A stretch of DNA of 64,000 nucleotides from Natranaerovirga hydrolytica (GTDB lineage Bacteria; Bacillota; Clostridia; Lachnospirales; DSM-24629): assembly GCF_004339095.1 (NCBI RefSeq), contig NZ_SMGQ01000011.1, positions 955,652-1,019,651 on the forward strand, given 5' to 3'. How positions within the stretch are numbered: the stretch's first letter is position 1; each line of letters begins with the position of its first letter. A program made the translations under genes and the position numbers. This document shows, one piece after another, positions 55,278 through 63,969 of the stretch. Below the pieces are notes generated by a model, which did no database searches, was not told the DNA's origin, and saw only the letters and a program-made list of their open reading frames with translations.

Positions 55278-55401
55278 TAGTAGCCTCCCTAGATTATATA
55301 TTTTTAATTTGATATTAACTCAACTTATACCTTTTGTTAGGGCAAAAGACACAAGTTTAGCTGAAATGTAATTTAAAAATCTTTACAAGCAAGTCTGTAA
55401 G

Positions 55402-56403
55402 TTAGACTTTCAGCTGAAAAGGTTCAAAAGGTTTATCTTCCATCAAATATTTTATCAGCTTATAGCCATCTAATTTGATTGCTGTTTCTAGAGATACATT
55501 TCTATTTAACACTGGATGTTTAAAGGTTTTTGCCAAGCGCTCTTCAAATGCTTTTATAAAAATTTGTTTGCCTTGTTCATTTAAAAGACAGTAATTAAGT
55601 TTTTTATCAAAATGTTTAGCAAGAAGAATTTTTTTATTATTTACCAATTCAAAAATCGTTTTATATACAATAATTGGCTTAAAAACTTCTGATAAATCTA
55701 AACTTAAAGAAAACCTTGATTCAGATGGTTCGTGCAAGTAGCTAATTGATTGATCTAGATGCGTGTGATAAATCATCGTTATGGTTTTTGTATATAACAT
55801 AGAATTGCCAAATGAAATTAATGCATTTATTGGATTGTCCGGTGGTCTTTTAACTCTTTTAGACATAATAAAATCTTCTTTTAGAAAGTGTTTAAATGTC
55901 TCATAAAATCTTGCCCATAAACTACCTTCAACCCTTAATATATGCTTGATATGATTTTGTTTTTCTAGTAATGATTCAACTGATTGACAGTAATCTAAAA
56001 AGTCTTTTAGCATCTTTTTATCATGTCTGTAATAGTGATATAAAACTTCACGCATATTTATAGCTATACCGTTTACTATAGCTTTTGCAATTTGGTACCT
56101 TCTTGGGTCTGTATAAGCAATGGCTTGATTAATTTTGAGTTTACCACTGATTAAATATTCTTTGGGGTAAAAAGTACCACTATAATGTCCATAATAATTA
56201 AAAAAATGAACCACAATCCCCATCCTAGATAGGTAGTCCAATAATTTTGTATTAATGCTCACTTCATTCATTAAATATAATTCTCTAATTTGTTCAATAG
56301 GTATGTGATTGGGACTAGCATAAGTTCCTTCTTTTCTATAACACAAACTGTTATCTTGTCTTTTTAACTCACCTACAGAAAATATATACTTTGTTTTCCC
56401 CAT
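55402..56403 (-). CDS. cas1: CRISPR-associated endonuclease Cas1 (type I-B)
   Basis: 333 aa from the ATG at 56403 (AAAGGAG upstream); the in-frame start further up overlaps cas4 and lacks an SD. 'YIFSVGELKRQDNSLCYRKEG', the active-site Glu in 'LRVEGSLWARFYETF', His in 'HLDQSISYLHEPSESRFSLSLDLSEVFKP' and the following Asp/Glu. Integrates new spacers. Confidence 0.96.
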   Translation of the reverse strand: MGKTKYIFSVGELKRQDNSLCYRKEGTYASPNHIPIEQIRELYLMNEVSINTKLLDYLSRMGIVVHFFNYYGHYSGTFYPKEYLISGKLKINQAIAYTDPRRYQIAKAIVNGIAINMREVLYHYYRHDKKMLKDFLDYCQSVESLLEKQNHIKHILRVEGSLWARFYETFKHFLKEDFIMSKRVKRPPDNPINALISFGNSMLYTKTITMIYHTHLDQSISYLHEPSESRFSLSLDLSEVFKPIIVYKTIFELVNNKKILLAKHFDKKLNYCLLNEQGKQIFIKAFEERLAKTFKHPVLNRNVSLETAIKLDGYKLIKYLMEDKPFEPFQLKV

Positions 56404-56417
56404 GTAATCCACTCCTT

Positions 56418-56912
56418 TTAAATATAGCAATATTCATAGTAAGCACATTTTTTACAAGTTGGTTGATGAATGACTGGTGGTATAATATCTTGATTGATTA
56501 ATGTATCGATTTCATCTATCAAATCAATTAATTCCTTTTCTTTCTTTTCATCTAGTTCAACATATATAATTTTTTTATCTGTTTTCTTTTTTTCAATGAC
56601 TTCTATTTTGCCTTTTTTATGAATACCTTTTTCTTTGAGAATATATAAATACAATAAAACCTGCCATTTTACAGCTGTAATATCTGCATCAGACTTTTTG
56701 ATTTCTACTAAATAATCCTCTGTAAGCTTATCAATTTTTATATTGTCTATGGAAATCTCAGCATTGTCTTTACCATCACTTCTCAATTCATGTAAAACCT
56801 TACCAATCTTTACATCTTCTGAATTGGTTTCGAGATTAAGTCGATTACCAAAAAGATAGCATTGCCTTTGACAGTGAAAATAGTAATTCATTAATGTACC
56901 TGTTATATTCAA
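56418..56912 (-). CDS. cas4: CRISPR-associated exonuclease Cas4
   Basis: 164 aa. Starts at a TTG (56912) with GGGGG upstream; the sequence 'ITGTLMNYYFHCQRQCYLFGNRL' matches Cas4 N termini, supporting this start. PD-(D/E)XK residues in 'DYLVEIKKSD' and the C-terminal Fe-S cysteines 'CKKCAYYEYC' with the N-terminal Cys pair. Trims prespacers and helps choose the PAM. Confidence 0.94.
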   Translation of the reverse strand: MNITGTLMNYYFHCQRQCYLFGNRLNLETNSEDVKIGKVLHELRSDGKDNAEISIDNIKIDKLTEDYLVEIKKSDADITAVKWQVLLYLYILKEKGIHKKGKIEVIEKKKTDKKIIYVELDEKKEKELIDLIDEIDTLINQDIIPPVIHQPTCKKCAYYEYCYI

Positions 56913-56946
56913 TACCTTTACCCCCTTTTATCATTTGACTGACCTG

Positions 56947-59514
56947 TTATAAGAAATCCATATCACTTGGCTCATGGTTAAAAAGTTTATAGGCTTCCAT
57001 TTTATTAAATTTACCGTTTTTCTTTAAAGCCTGTTCATCATCAATAAAGTACAATTCACCTATTTCTTCTTCATAGACGCTTGGTCTTTTTAACGCTGGG
57101 TTACGTATATATAACGTATAAATAAAGTAGTTCATTTTAGATTTGACTGCTGAAAGTTTAATTTTTTTCTCCCCAAAACTGAGTTCATTATTATTTAACA
57201 GCTTTTTATATTCATCCCATACTACCTTACCCTTAACCCGTTTTCCATTTATATTTTCTACTCCGTTAACAAATAAATCTACTGTATTTTCATTGTCAAT
57301 TAACCTCATTTTTTCGTAGATTTTGCTAAACCTCATTTTTATAATTTCTGACTTTGTTATTCTAAAGTTATCATCATTATTTCTATTTTTATATAAGTCT
57401 ATTTCCTCTAAGATGTTTTGATAAAACTGAGAGAACTCTTTGGTTTCTAAAACCTCTCTAAGTTTTTTCTTATGAAGATTTTGTTCTAACCTGAAGTCTC
57501 CTTTATAGATGGTTTTGGCTTCATCTATATCAAAAAAATAAGCTCTCCCTTTTCTTTTACAAGAACGATTGATTCGTCCTAAGAATTGCTCTTCTGCATC
57601 CAAAAAAGAAATGGATTTAAAACCAATGTCCATATCAATGTCCACACCTGCTTCAATCACTTGTGTGGTTATTAACAAACAATCCTCTAACTTATTTCTT
57701 ACTAAGTCAATTATTCTCATGCGCTCATTTTTATTGTCACTACCTGTTAATTCAAAAACCTCTTTATGTCTATGTTTTTCTAGTGCTTTATCATAAAATG
57801 CTCTTGCAGAATTTGTGGTTAAAAATTCTATCAATATCTTAGCTTTACCTTTTTCTTTCCAAATGGCATCTACTTTATCAAGCAAAAAATCTAATTGTTC
57901 TTCTTTTGTTTCTAAATCCATCATTTCCCCATCTAATAATGAATAATCTAATGCTACTCTATCTCTAAATAAAGGGTTCATAAAATACGCTTCTCTATTT
58001 TTTATTAAGTTGCTATAAGACGCTTCTTTTATCTCTCCTTTTAATAGCTCATCTAACTTCGGTAAAGTTGCTGACATAATGATTATTTTTATGTTTAAAA
58101 ATTGACTGTATTGATCAAAAAAATATATAATTTCTTTCCATATCTTTATCTTATAACTTTGAACTTCATCGATAATAATGACACTATTGGCTAAATGCAT
58201 AAGGGGAATGTTTTCCTCCCTTGAACAACCAAACAGCATATTAAAAAGACGAACATGAGTTGTTATAATTAGAGGGTAATGTAGGAAAAGATAATTCAAA
58301 TATTCTTCATCATAATTAACTGCTTCTTCATCATTCATTTTATTGGTTTTTATAGGTGTAATGGCATTAACCACAGTTGATTCAAGTTTTTCCCCAAGAC
58401 TTTTTGTTAATGTTTCAAAGGTTTGATCCACTAACGTATTAAATGGAAAGATATACATTATCTTATTAATAGAGTCATTTTGTTCTAAAATATTTAATGC
58501 CAGATTTATGGATATATTGGTTTTACCGCTTCCAGTAGGCGCTTCTAAATAAAATATATTTTTCTCTTTATTGGCATTTAGAGTGTCTGTAGCTTCTTTC
58601 AACATATCTGACCTTAAAGCATTTATAGGCTCATTACTAAATGGATTTTTTCCACGATGTGTTTTTTTATAATTAAAATATTGGTTTACTTTTTTCATTA
58701 TCTCTGTTTGATGATAATATTCTTTTATATTAGGTACGTTTTTGACCAATCCAAAATCTCTAACTTCAATGGAGCTACTACTCATATAATCATAAGTAGC
58801 ATAATAATCACAAGCAATGAGTAAAGAATAAAATAACCTTGCTAAAATATATATTTCTGAAGTTTCAAGATAATCTTCTACGTCCGTTTGATATTCTTTT
58901 TCATTTTTATAATAGTTTTTATTACCAACGTCTATATTTATAGATTGAATAAATTCATTATGATGTTTTAATTGAGTGGTTATTTTATCTTGATCGTCTA
59001 TATAATCCACTAACTCATTTAGGTGAGTATGATGTCTGCTAATTAAATAAGCGAATATATGTGTGATTGCAAAAAGCAAATTGTATTCATCATCCTTTAG
59101 TTTTGCATATGTATCCATTTTTTCTATATAAATATCTTGATAGATGATAGCGGATAGTAGCGCATGTTTGCTATTATTACTAAAGGATTGGAACTTATTA
59201 TTAGACATTTTTAAAGCTTGAAAATTAGGATTGATTTTTCCGATGTCATGTAAGTAAATGCCATTAATAAAAAGTTCAAAAATAATTTGATGAACTCTTT
59301 CTGAACAATTATTTGTATCCTCTTTTTTTATATTTTCAATAATGTGTTTTACGTTCTTATCTATATGATAGTCTTTTAAAACTAACTCTAAATATTTTTT
59401 TGTTGTATTCATATGCTCTAATAATGTTTCTGATTTTTTTCCTTCTTTTAAATGTGCCAAAATATCATTTGGATGATTTAGTAATTCTTCTATTGTTACA
59501 TATTCATATTCCAT
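56947..59514 (-). CDS. cas3: CRISPR-associated helicase/nuclease Cas3
   Basis: 855 aa from the ATG at 59514 (GGGGTG 8 nt upstream). The N-terminal HD nuclease has 'LYLHDIGKINPNFQ'-type metal residues ('IYLHDIGK'), 'HALLSAI' and 'SRHH'. The helicase has 'YLEAPTGSGKTNISINLAL' (Walker A), 'VIIIDEVQSY' (DEVQ), 'IIMSATLP' and 'LLITTQVIEAGVDIDMDIGFKS'. Degrades Cascade-bound DNA. A hairpin separates it from cas5. Confidence 0.96.
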   Translation of the reverse strand: MEYEYVTIEELLNHPNDILAHLKEGKKSETLLEHMNTTKKYLELVLKDYHIDKNVKHIIENIKKEDTNNCSERVHQIIFELFINGIYLHDIGKINPNFQALKMSNNKFQSFSNNSKHALLSAIIYQDIYIEKMDTYAKLKDDEYNLLFAITHIFAYLISRHHTHLNELVDYIDDQDKITTQLKHHNEFIQSINIDVGNKNYYKNEKEYQTDVEDYLETSEIYILARLFYSLLIACDYYATYDYMSSSSIEVRDFGLVKNVPNIKEYYHQTEIMKKVNQYFNYKKTHRGKNPFSNEPINALRSDMLKEATDTLNANKEKNIFYLEAPTGSGKTNISINLALNILEQNDSINKIMYIFPFNTLVDQTFETLTKSLGEKLESTVVNAITPIKTNKMNDEEAVNYDEEYLNYLFLHYPLIITTHVRLFNMLFGCSREENIPLMHLANSVIIIDEVQSYKIKIWKEIIYFFDQYSQFLNIKIIIMSATLPKLDELLKGEIKEASYSNLIKNREAYFMNPLFRDRVALDYSLLDGEMMDLETKEEQLDFLLDKVDAIWKEKGKAKILIEFLTTNSARAFYDKALEKHRHKEVFELTGSDNKNERMRIIDLVRNKLEDCLLITTQVIEAGVDIDMDIGFKSISFLDAEEQFLGRINRSCKRKGRAYFFDIDEAKTIYKGDFRLEQNLHKKKLREVLETKEFSQFYQNILEEIDLYKNRNNDDNFRITKSEIIKMRFSKIYEKMRLIDNENTVDLFVNGVENINGKRVKGKVVWDEYKKLLNNNELSFGEKKIKLSAVKSKMNYFIYTLYIRNPALKRPSVYEEEIGELYFIDDEQALKKNGKFNKMEAYKLFNHEPSDMDFL

Positions 59515-59536
59515 TATTTTACACCCCATTTAAAAT

Positions 59537-59572
59537 AAAAGGCTAAAATAGAGTATTCCATTCTAGCCTTTT
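59537..59572 (-). promoter_or_regulatory. Intercistronic hairpin between cas5 and cas3
   Basis: A 16-bp stem (with two G-U pairs in the minus-strand RNA) around a 4-nt loop, followed by TATTTTAAA. It lies between the cas5 stop and the cas3 SD and may lower transcription into cas3-cas4-cas1-cas2 relative to the Cascade genes. Confidence 0.7.
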
Positions 59573-59580
59573 GAGTTATG

Positions 59581-60333
59581 TTAAAACATATACAGTACTT
59601 TATTATCTGCTTCGTAAAAAGAGGTTGTCTCTTTAACGGATTCTATTTTTTGATTGGTAAATGCAAATATTTCATTTTCATACATATTAAGCTCAGGCGT
59701 CATCTTGTAAGGCAGTGCTTCCTTAGATAAAAAAGCATTATTAGCTTGTCCTCTTCTGCTATTTGAGCACTGAATTAATTTTAGTGGAACTAAGCTATTG
59801 ACCTGATTAATTGTTTTTGCAGGATTGATTTCAACTGTTCTACTATTATTAATATCTGCTAGATGATCATTTTTACCCAAGTAAGGTGTGTACACCGTTT
59901 GATTGTTTAGTATATACTGTCCAATATCATCTATTAACGCTTCATTCTCTGACAATAAATAGATTTCCCACCTTGGATGTTCTAGCCAATACTCATTAAC
60001 AATTAAATTACCGCCTTCTTCTTTACTTGCATACCCTACACTATTATTAAACGTTTGAAGTTTTTTTGTAAAAGAACCCTTTTCACTTAGAGGCACAATG
60101 GCTACTTTTAATGGGTTTAGTTTTTCATAAAACTCAGGATACGCTAATTTACTTGTATTATTTTTATTGTATACATACTGTTCATAATAACCATCTAAAC
60201 CTATAATAGCTCCTAGTAATCCTAATAGCGCTACTTTATGAATATTATTATACGTCATATACACATAACTGTTAACTTCTGGTTTTTTAAAAAAAGCCGT
60301 CTTTCCCTCTAGTCTAAAAGCTAATCCCCTCAT
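59581..60333 (-). CDS. cas5b: Type I-B CRISPR-associated protein Cas5
   Basis: 250 aa. 'LAFRLEGKTAFFKKPEVNSYVYMTYNNIHKVALLGLLGAIIGLDGY' is the Cas5 N-terminal signature (family h/b). It caps the crRNA 5' handle in Cascade. Starts 1 nt after the cas7 stop. Confidence 0.93.
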   Translation of the reverse strand: MRGLAFRLEGKTAFFKKPEVNSYVYMTYNNIHKVALLGLLGAIIGLDGYYEQYVYNKNNTSKLAYPEFYEKLNPLKVAIVPLSEKGSFTKKLQTFNNSVGYASKEEGGNLIVNEYWLEHPRWEIYLLSENEALIDDIGQYILNNQTVYTPYLGKNDHLADINNSRTVEINPAKTINQVNSLVPLKLIQCSNSRRGQANNAFLSKEALPYKMTPELNMYENEIFAFTNQKIESVKETTSFYEADNKVLYMF

Positions 60334-61245
60334 CTAAATCACTTCTCTCGTAAAGATATTATAAAGTGTCACTTTGTTCATATCAAATCCGTCTAACTTG
60401 GTGGAATATGGGTTATAATACACTTCAATAGAAGTAATTTGATTGCTTAATTGATTCAGAAGATCCTCACCTTTAAAAATAATAGTGTCTTTGTCTTCTC
60501 CCTTTTCAAATGCCATAAATGTTGCCAAGTTTGGCAAATATAATGTCTCATTGCCTTCAACAAACACCGCAAATTCATTTTCGCAACCTACTTTGCTATT
60601 GGTCGCTAATAACGTAGCGCTACACAGACTGACTTCTTTAAATTTATCATACGCTTCTTGAGTAAATCCATCAAAGTTTTCTAAGATATCTTCATAATTA
60701 TTATAAGCCATTGGATTGACTGAAAAAGGATAAAAGTAATGAGCTTCGTCACTAACGATTTTTTTTCCTAAGGTTGAAGCATCAGCATCTTCTTTATTCC
60801 TAAAAGGTGATAAAATATCTTGAACTTCCACATTGCTATCTTCATAATAATTGAACCCTTGTCCGATTTGTATTGCACCTGTAATGGATATATTATTTTT
60901 CCCTTCTGCAAACGTTGCGCCAAACCACATGACATCTAATGCACTGAACAAATTATGCAACACTTCTTTAGAAGGTGTTTTTTCATTAATGTTATGGAAA
61001 AGTTGTTCGTAACGCTCTTTTAAACTCCTTGGCTGTATCTTATCTTTATCAGAAGTTTTAAACGATTTTAAATAAAGGATTTTTTCACCTTTGTCATTGC
61101 TATGCCTTTTCATACTGTACTTTAAGGCTTTATCGCTACCAAAAATTGTATTATCTGATATGGTTTTGGGTCTTCCTGTAAAATCTGCATTCCAATTTGA
61201 CATAACGCTTTTAATGCCTATAACACCATAAACTTTATTTTTCAT
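60334..61245 (-). CDS. cas7b: Type I-B CRISPR-associated protein Cas7 (Csh2-like)
   Basis: 303 aa from the ATG at 61245 (GGAGAG upstream), overlapping the cas8b end. 'YGVIGIKSVMSNWNADFTGRPKTISDNTIFGSDKALKYSMKR' is typical of Csh2-type Cas7, as are 'DVMWFGATFAEGKNNISITGAIQIGQGFNYYE' and the C-terminal 'DGFDMNKVTLYNIFTREV'. Forms the Cascade backbone along the crRNA. Confidence 0.92.
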   Translation of the reverse strand: MKNKVYGVIGIKSVMSNWNADFTGRPKTISDNTIFGSDKALKYSMKRHSNDKGEKILYLKSFKTSDKDKIQPRSLKERYEQLFHNINEKTPSKEVLHNLFSALDVMWFGATFAEGKNNISITGAIQIGQGFNYYEDSNVEVQDILSPFRNKEDADASTLGKKIVSDEAHYFYPFSVNPMAYNNYEDILENFDGFTQEAYDKFKEVSLCSATLLATNSKVGCENEFAVFVEGNETLYLPNLATFMAFEKGEDKDTIIFKGEDLLNQLSNQITSIEVYYNPYSTKLDGFDMNKVTLYNIFTREVI

Positions 61246-62965
61246 TATCAACACTCTCCTTACCTTCGAAAAAAATATTTTTGCCTAAAAAACCTGCAAG
61301 AAACAATTGCGTATCTACATTTTCATTCTGAGGTTGGTACGCTTCTATCATTGATAAACCTTGATTAAAACGAACATAATTTGATACGATAGCATGGCTA
61401 TACTTTGCAAAAGTTGTATTGATTTCATTTTTTAACCGTTTGTCTTTTTTACAATTCAAAAATGGATCTACCGTACTATGATCTTTTTGTCTTGACTGTG
61501 ACTGACTGGTCAAATACCTAACAACTTGACCTGCTAATACATAATATTCTTCGTCACTTTCACAATCTAAGTAGTCATCTAACAATAATTTTTCTTTTAT
61601 ATTTTCGATTGTTTGTTTATAAATACCGCCCATTTTTTCAATTCCTCCTTTTTCATTATTGATTGCGAAATAAAAATTTAAACCTTTAGAAGCTTGATAT
61701 ATATTTCCTAATGTTAATTGTCTTTTGACTAACTCTATACCATGTTTTTTGAATACAGATTTGAAATGTTGCGTTTTTCCTTTTTTAAAGTATTCATAAA
61801 AAGCATCTCGGGTTAACAATAAAATATTTTTTATATCTTGATCTGTTTTAATATCTTTGCTATCACTTTTATAGTGTCTTATAAGAGCTTGATTGAAAAA
61901 TATATAATCGACAAACTTTTCAATTTCATACAAATATTGAAATGTTTCCCTTTCCATATCTAACCATTGATTGTCTTTTTTATATTGAGCATCTATATAG
62001 TTAGGTACTTCCATATACAAATCATTATTATATCCTGTAAGATATTCATAATCTCTTAATTCTGGTTCTTTACCTTGCTTAATATATAGGAAGTAACAAT
62101 TACCTTGTCCGACTTTTATATTTTCTTCAATACCCTCTACAAAATCAGAATCTGCGTCAATATATAAAAAACCACTTTTTCTTGTACTGATCCAATCAAA
62201 AAACTTTTTATGAACTAGAATTTCTTTACTATCAACCAAATAAGGCATGCTATTATATTTTGTTTTGTGTTCAAGGTAAGGTTTTTTTGCATTAAGTCCC
62301 ATATTATTATTGGTTAGACCATAAACATTGCCATTGATTTTTATATTGTAGTTATTATTGTTATATAAGTTGGGTATAAGGTATCTATTGGATTCTTTTT
62401 CATATTCTTCATAGGGTACATCAAAAAATAGTTTCACATAATTGGTAAATTGCTCTTTTTCTAATTGTTCTTTTATATCTTTTATATAATTGACCAAATA
62501 ATCTTTGCAAAATCTCAGAAGTTCTTCGTTAATTGGGACATCTATTTCGTTATACAATTCTAATGATTTTTTTTTGCTGTTGTATTTAAGCTCTGGATTA
62601 GATAGTATGTTGTAATATTCTTCTATTCTGTCTAAAAGAGCATCCTCACTTAAACTTTTTTCGCCTACTAGAACCTCTTTTTTCATAAAGAAGCTCATAT
62701 AATTATTAGAATGAATTTTTTTCTTCCCATCAATAGGTTTATTCATATCAATCAAGTTGGAAAGATAATCTCTACTAGCAAACCAATTGTATTGCTGATG
62801 GTTTATGTCATCATTTTTCTTATTAATGATTAAAGATGAGTCTATTGTTTTATCTATGTTAATTTTTATATATATACCTGGTTTTAATTCATACCGGTCG
62901 ATAATTAAAGCATCGCCTTTTATATCATATTGTTTTTTAAACATTTCCATTAGCTCTGTTATCAA
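61235..62965 (-). CDS. cas8b: Type I-B Cascade large subunit Cas8b
   Basis: 576 aa from a TTG at 62965, whose SD AGGAGGTGA overlaps the cas6 stop. The sequence resembles TM1802/Csh1-type Cas8b by position and size, with few invariant motifs ('CESDEEYYVLAGQVVRYLTSQSQSRQKDHSTVDPFLNCKKDKRLKNEI'). It recognises the PAM and recruits Cas3. The subtype call rests mainly on operon order and on Cas7/Cas5 type. Confidence 0.85.
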   Translation of the reverse strand: MITELMEMFKKQYDIKGDALIIDRYELKPGIYIKINIDKTIDSSLIINKKNDDINHQQYNWFASRDYLSNLIDMNKPIDGKKKIHSNNYMSFFMKKEVLVGEKSLSEDALLDRIEEYYNILSNPELKYNSKKKSLELYNEIDVPINEELLRFCKDYLVNYIKDIKEQLEKEQFTNYVKLFFDVPYEEYEKESNRYLIPNLYNNNNYNIKINGNVYGLTNNNMGLNAKKPYLEHKTKYNSMPYLVDSKEILVHKKFFDWISTRKSGFLYIDADSDFVEGIEENIKVGQGNCYFLYIKQGKEPELRDYEYLTGYNNDLYMEVPNYIDAQYKKDNQWLDMERETFQYLYEIEKFVDYIFFNQALIRHYKSDSKDIKTDQDIKNILLLTRDAFYEYFKKGKTQHFKSVFKKHGIELVKRQLTLGNIYQASKGLNFYFAINNEKGGIEKMGGIYKQTIENIKEKLLLDDYLDCESDEEYYVLAGQVVRYLTSQSQSRQKDHSTVDPFLNCKKDKRLKNEINTTFAKYSHAIVSNYVRFNQGLSMIEAYQPQNENVDTQLFLAGFLGKNIFFEGKESVDNEK

Positions 62966-62969
62966 GAAA

Positions 62970-63668
62970 TCACCTCCTAACAAAATTGGCGTTAGCAAAA
63001 GATGCTCCTATGGAGACTTTTTCTCCTACGCCGCAGGCTAAACCAAAAGTAGCAAGTTTCTGTGCATTATCCGATGAATCTACTGTTAGTTTAAATTTAT
63101 TTCCTAAGAAATTTATGTTTTTGTACGGAATTTTTATAGGTTTGTGATTGGTTTTTTCTACGCTAAGTAAAAATGGGTCTGCTGTGATGTTTTCGCCATA
63201 ATATTGTTTGTACTTTTTTTCTAATATGTCTTTTATACGGTTTTCTACATAAAGTAATTGATTGGTTTCAGGTAATTTATAACCTTCTTCAGTTGTGAGA
63301 ATTAATGGTGTTATTAAGACTAGTTCTTCTATAGGTCGTTGTGATTTGGTCTTTAATTCTGAGTTTATGATATTAAATGTCTCTGATTCTGTCTGCTTTA
63401 GAGTCGCCATTAGATGTGAGATAAATTTCTTGTCAATGCTTCGAAGTCTAAAAATATACACCCTACCTTTTTGATACACTTTGCTTTTCTCGACTGGATA
63501 CAAACTAGAGAAGCAATATAATGTTGGTTTTTTATTGGTGTGTATTTCTTTTAGTAGGTTGTCCTTTAACATAGCTTTGTTAATAAAGTTGCTTAGTGTT
63601 TCATAACTAGATAAATACGAAAGCTCTTTTTTTAACAATACTGTTGTAACCAATTCATAGTAATTCAA
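62970..63668 (-). CDS. cas6: CRISPR RNA endoribonuclease Cas6
   Basis: 232 aa, starting at TTG 63668 with AAGGGGTGG upstream. Two ferredoxin-like domains ending in the glycine-rich loop 'FGLACGVGEKVSIGASFANANF'. It cuts the repeat to leave the 8-nt ATTGAAAT handle. First cas gene, preceded by promoter 63710-63738 and the CRISPR-resembling element. Confidence 0.92.
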   Translation of the reverse strand: MNYYELVTTVLLKKELSYLSSYETLSNFINKAMLKDNLLKEIHTNKKPTLYCFSSLYPVEKSKVYQKGRVYIFRLRSIDKKFISHLMATLKQTESETFNIINSELKTKSQRPIEELVLITPLILTTEEGYKLPETNQLLYVENRIKDILEKKYKQYYGENITADPFLLSVEKTNHKPIKIPYKNINFLGNKFKLTVDSSDNAQKLATFGLACGVGEKVSIGASFANANFVRR

Positions 63669-63709
63669 TAAACCACCCCTTAATTATCATTATTAATTTG
63701 ATTAAGTAT

Positions 63710-63738
63710 ATGTTATTATAAAAAAACCACCTTGTCAA
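63710..63738 (-). promoter_or_regulatory. Promoter of the cas operon
   Basis: Minus-strand TTGACA (63733-63738), 17 bp, TAACAT (63710-63715). Predicted start ~63703, giving a ~35-nt leader with SD at 63673-63681. Confidence 0.78.
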
Positions 63739-63750
63739 TAGTTTTTTTAT

Positions 63751-63835
63751 AATTTTCTACATAAAATGTTAAGGTTTACATAATTGAATAATTAACATTA
63801 ATAATTATTTCAAAACAAGATTGTTAGAGTTCAAC
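63751..63835 (-). ncRNA. CreR-like CRISPR-resembling RNA (degenerate repeat, 26-nt pseudo-spacer, degenerate repeat)
   Basis: Pseudo-repeat 1 (63807-63835) matches the array repeat at 21 of 30 positions with one gap, with 7 of 8 handle bases (TTTGAAAT), and keeps a central stem with changed bases (AACA/TGTT for ACAT/ATGT). Pseudo-repeat 2 (63751-63780) matches at 22 of 30 with one gap, keeps TACAT and the 11-base ATGTTAAGGTT core, but has lost the handle. The pseudo-spacer (63781-63806) reads AATTATTAATGTTAATTATT plus 6 nt on the minus strand. Its first 17 nt match 63682-63698 on the plus strand at 14 positions, including 1-6; that site spans the start and SD region of the cas operon. This is the arrangement of Cas-regulating RNAs. 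Confidence 0.65.
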
Positions 63836-63841
63836 TTGATT

Positions 63842-63870
63842 AGTATACTTTATTATTTGTCTTATTGCAA
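63842..63870 (-). promoter_or_regulatory. Promoter of the CreR-like RNA
   Basis: Minus-strand TTGCAA (63865-63870), 17 bp, TATACT (63842-63847). The expected start (~63835) is the first base of pseudo-repeat 1. Confidence 0.7.
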
Positions 63871-63924
63871 TAAGTTTTAATAACTATAGTATTGACTATA
63901 ATTGCCTAACTATGCTGTCGACTA

Positions 63925-63969
63925 CCAAAAAATTAGAGTGGTTTCTATATCATAGAACCTACTCTAATT
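63925..63969 (-). terminator. Terminator of a gene beyond the right edge
   Basis: Stem AATTAGAGT...ACTCTAATT with inner pairing GGTT/AACC; on the minus strand it is followed by TTTTTT (63925-63930). It isolates the cas region from upstream transcription. Confidence 0.82.
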
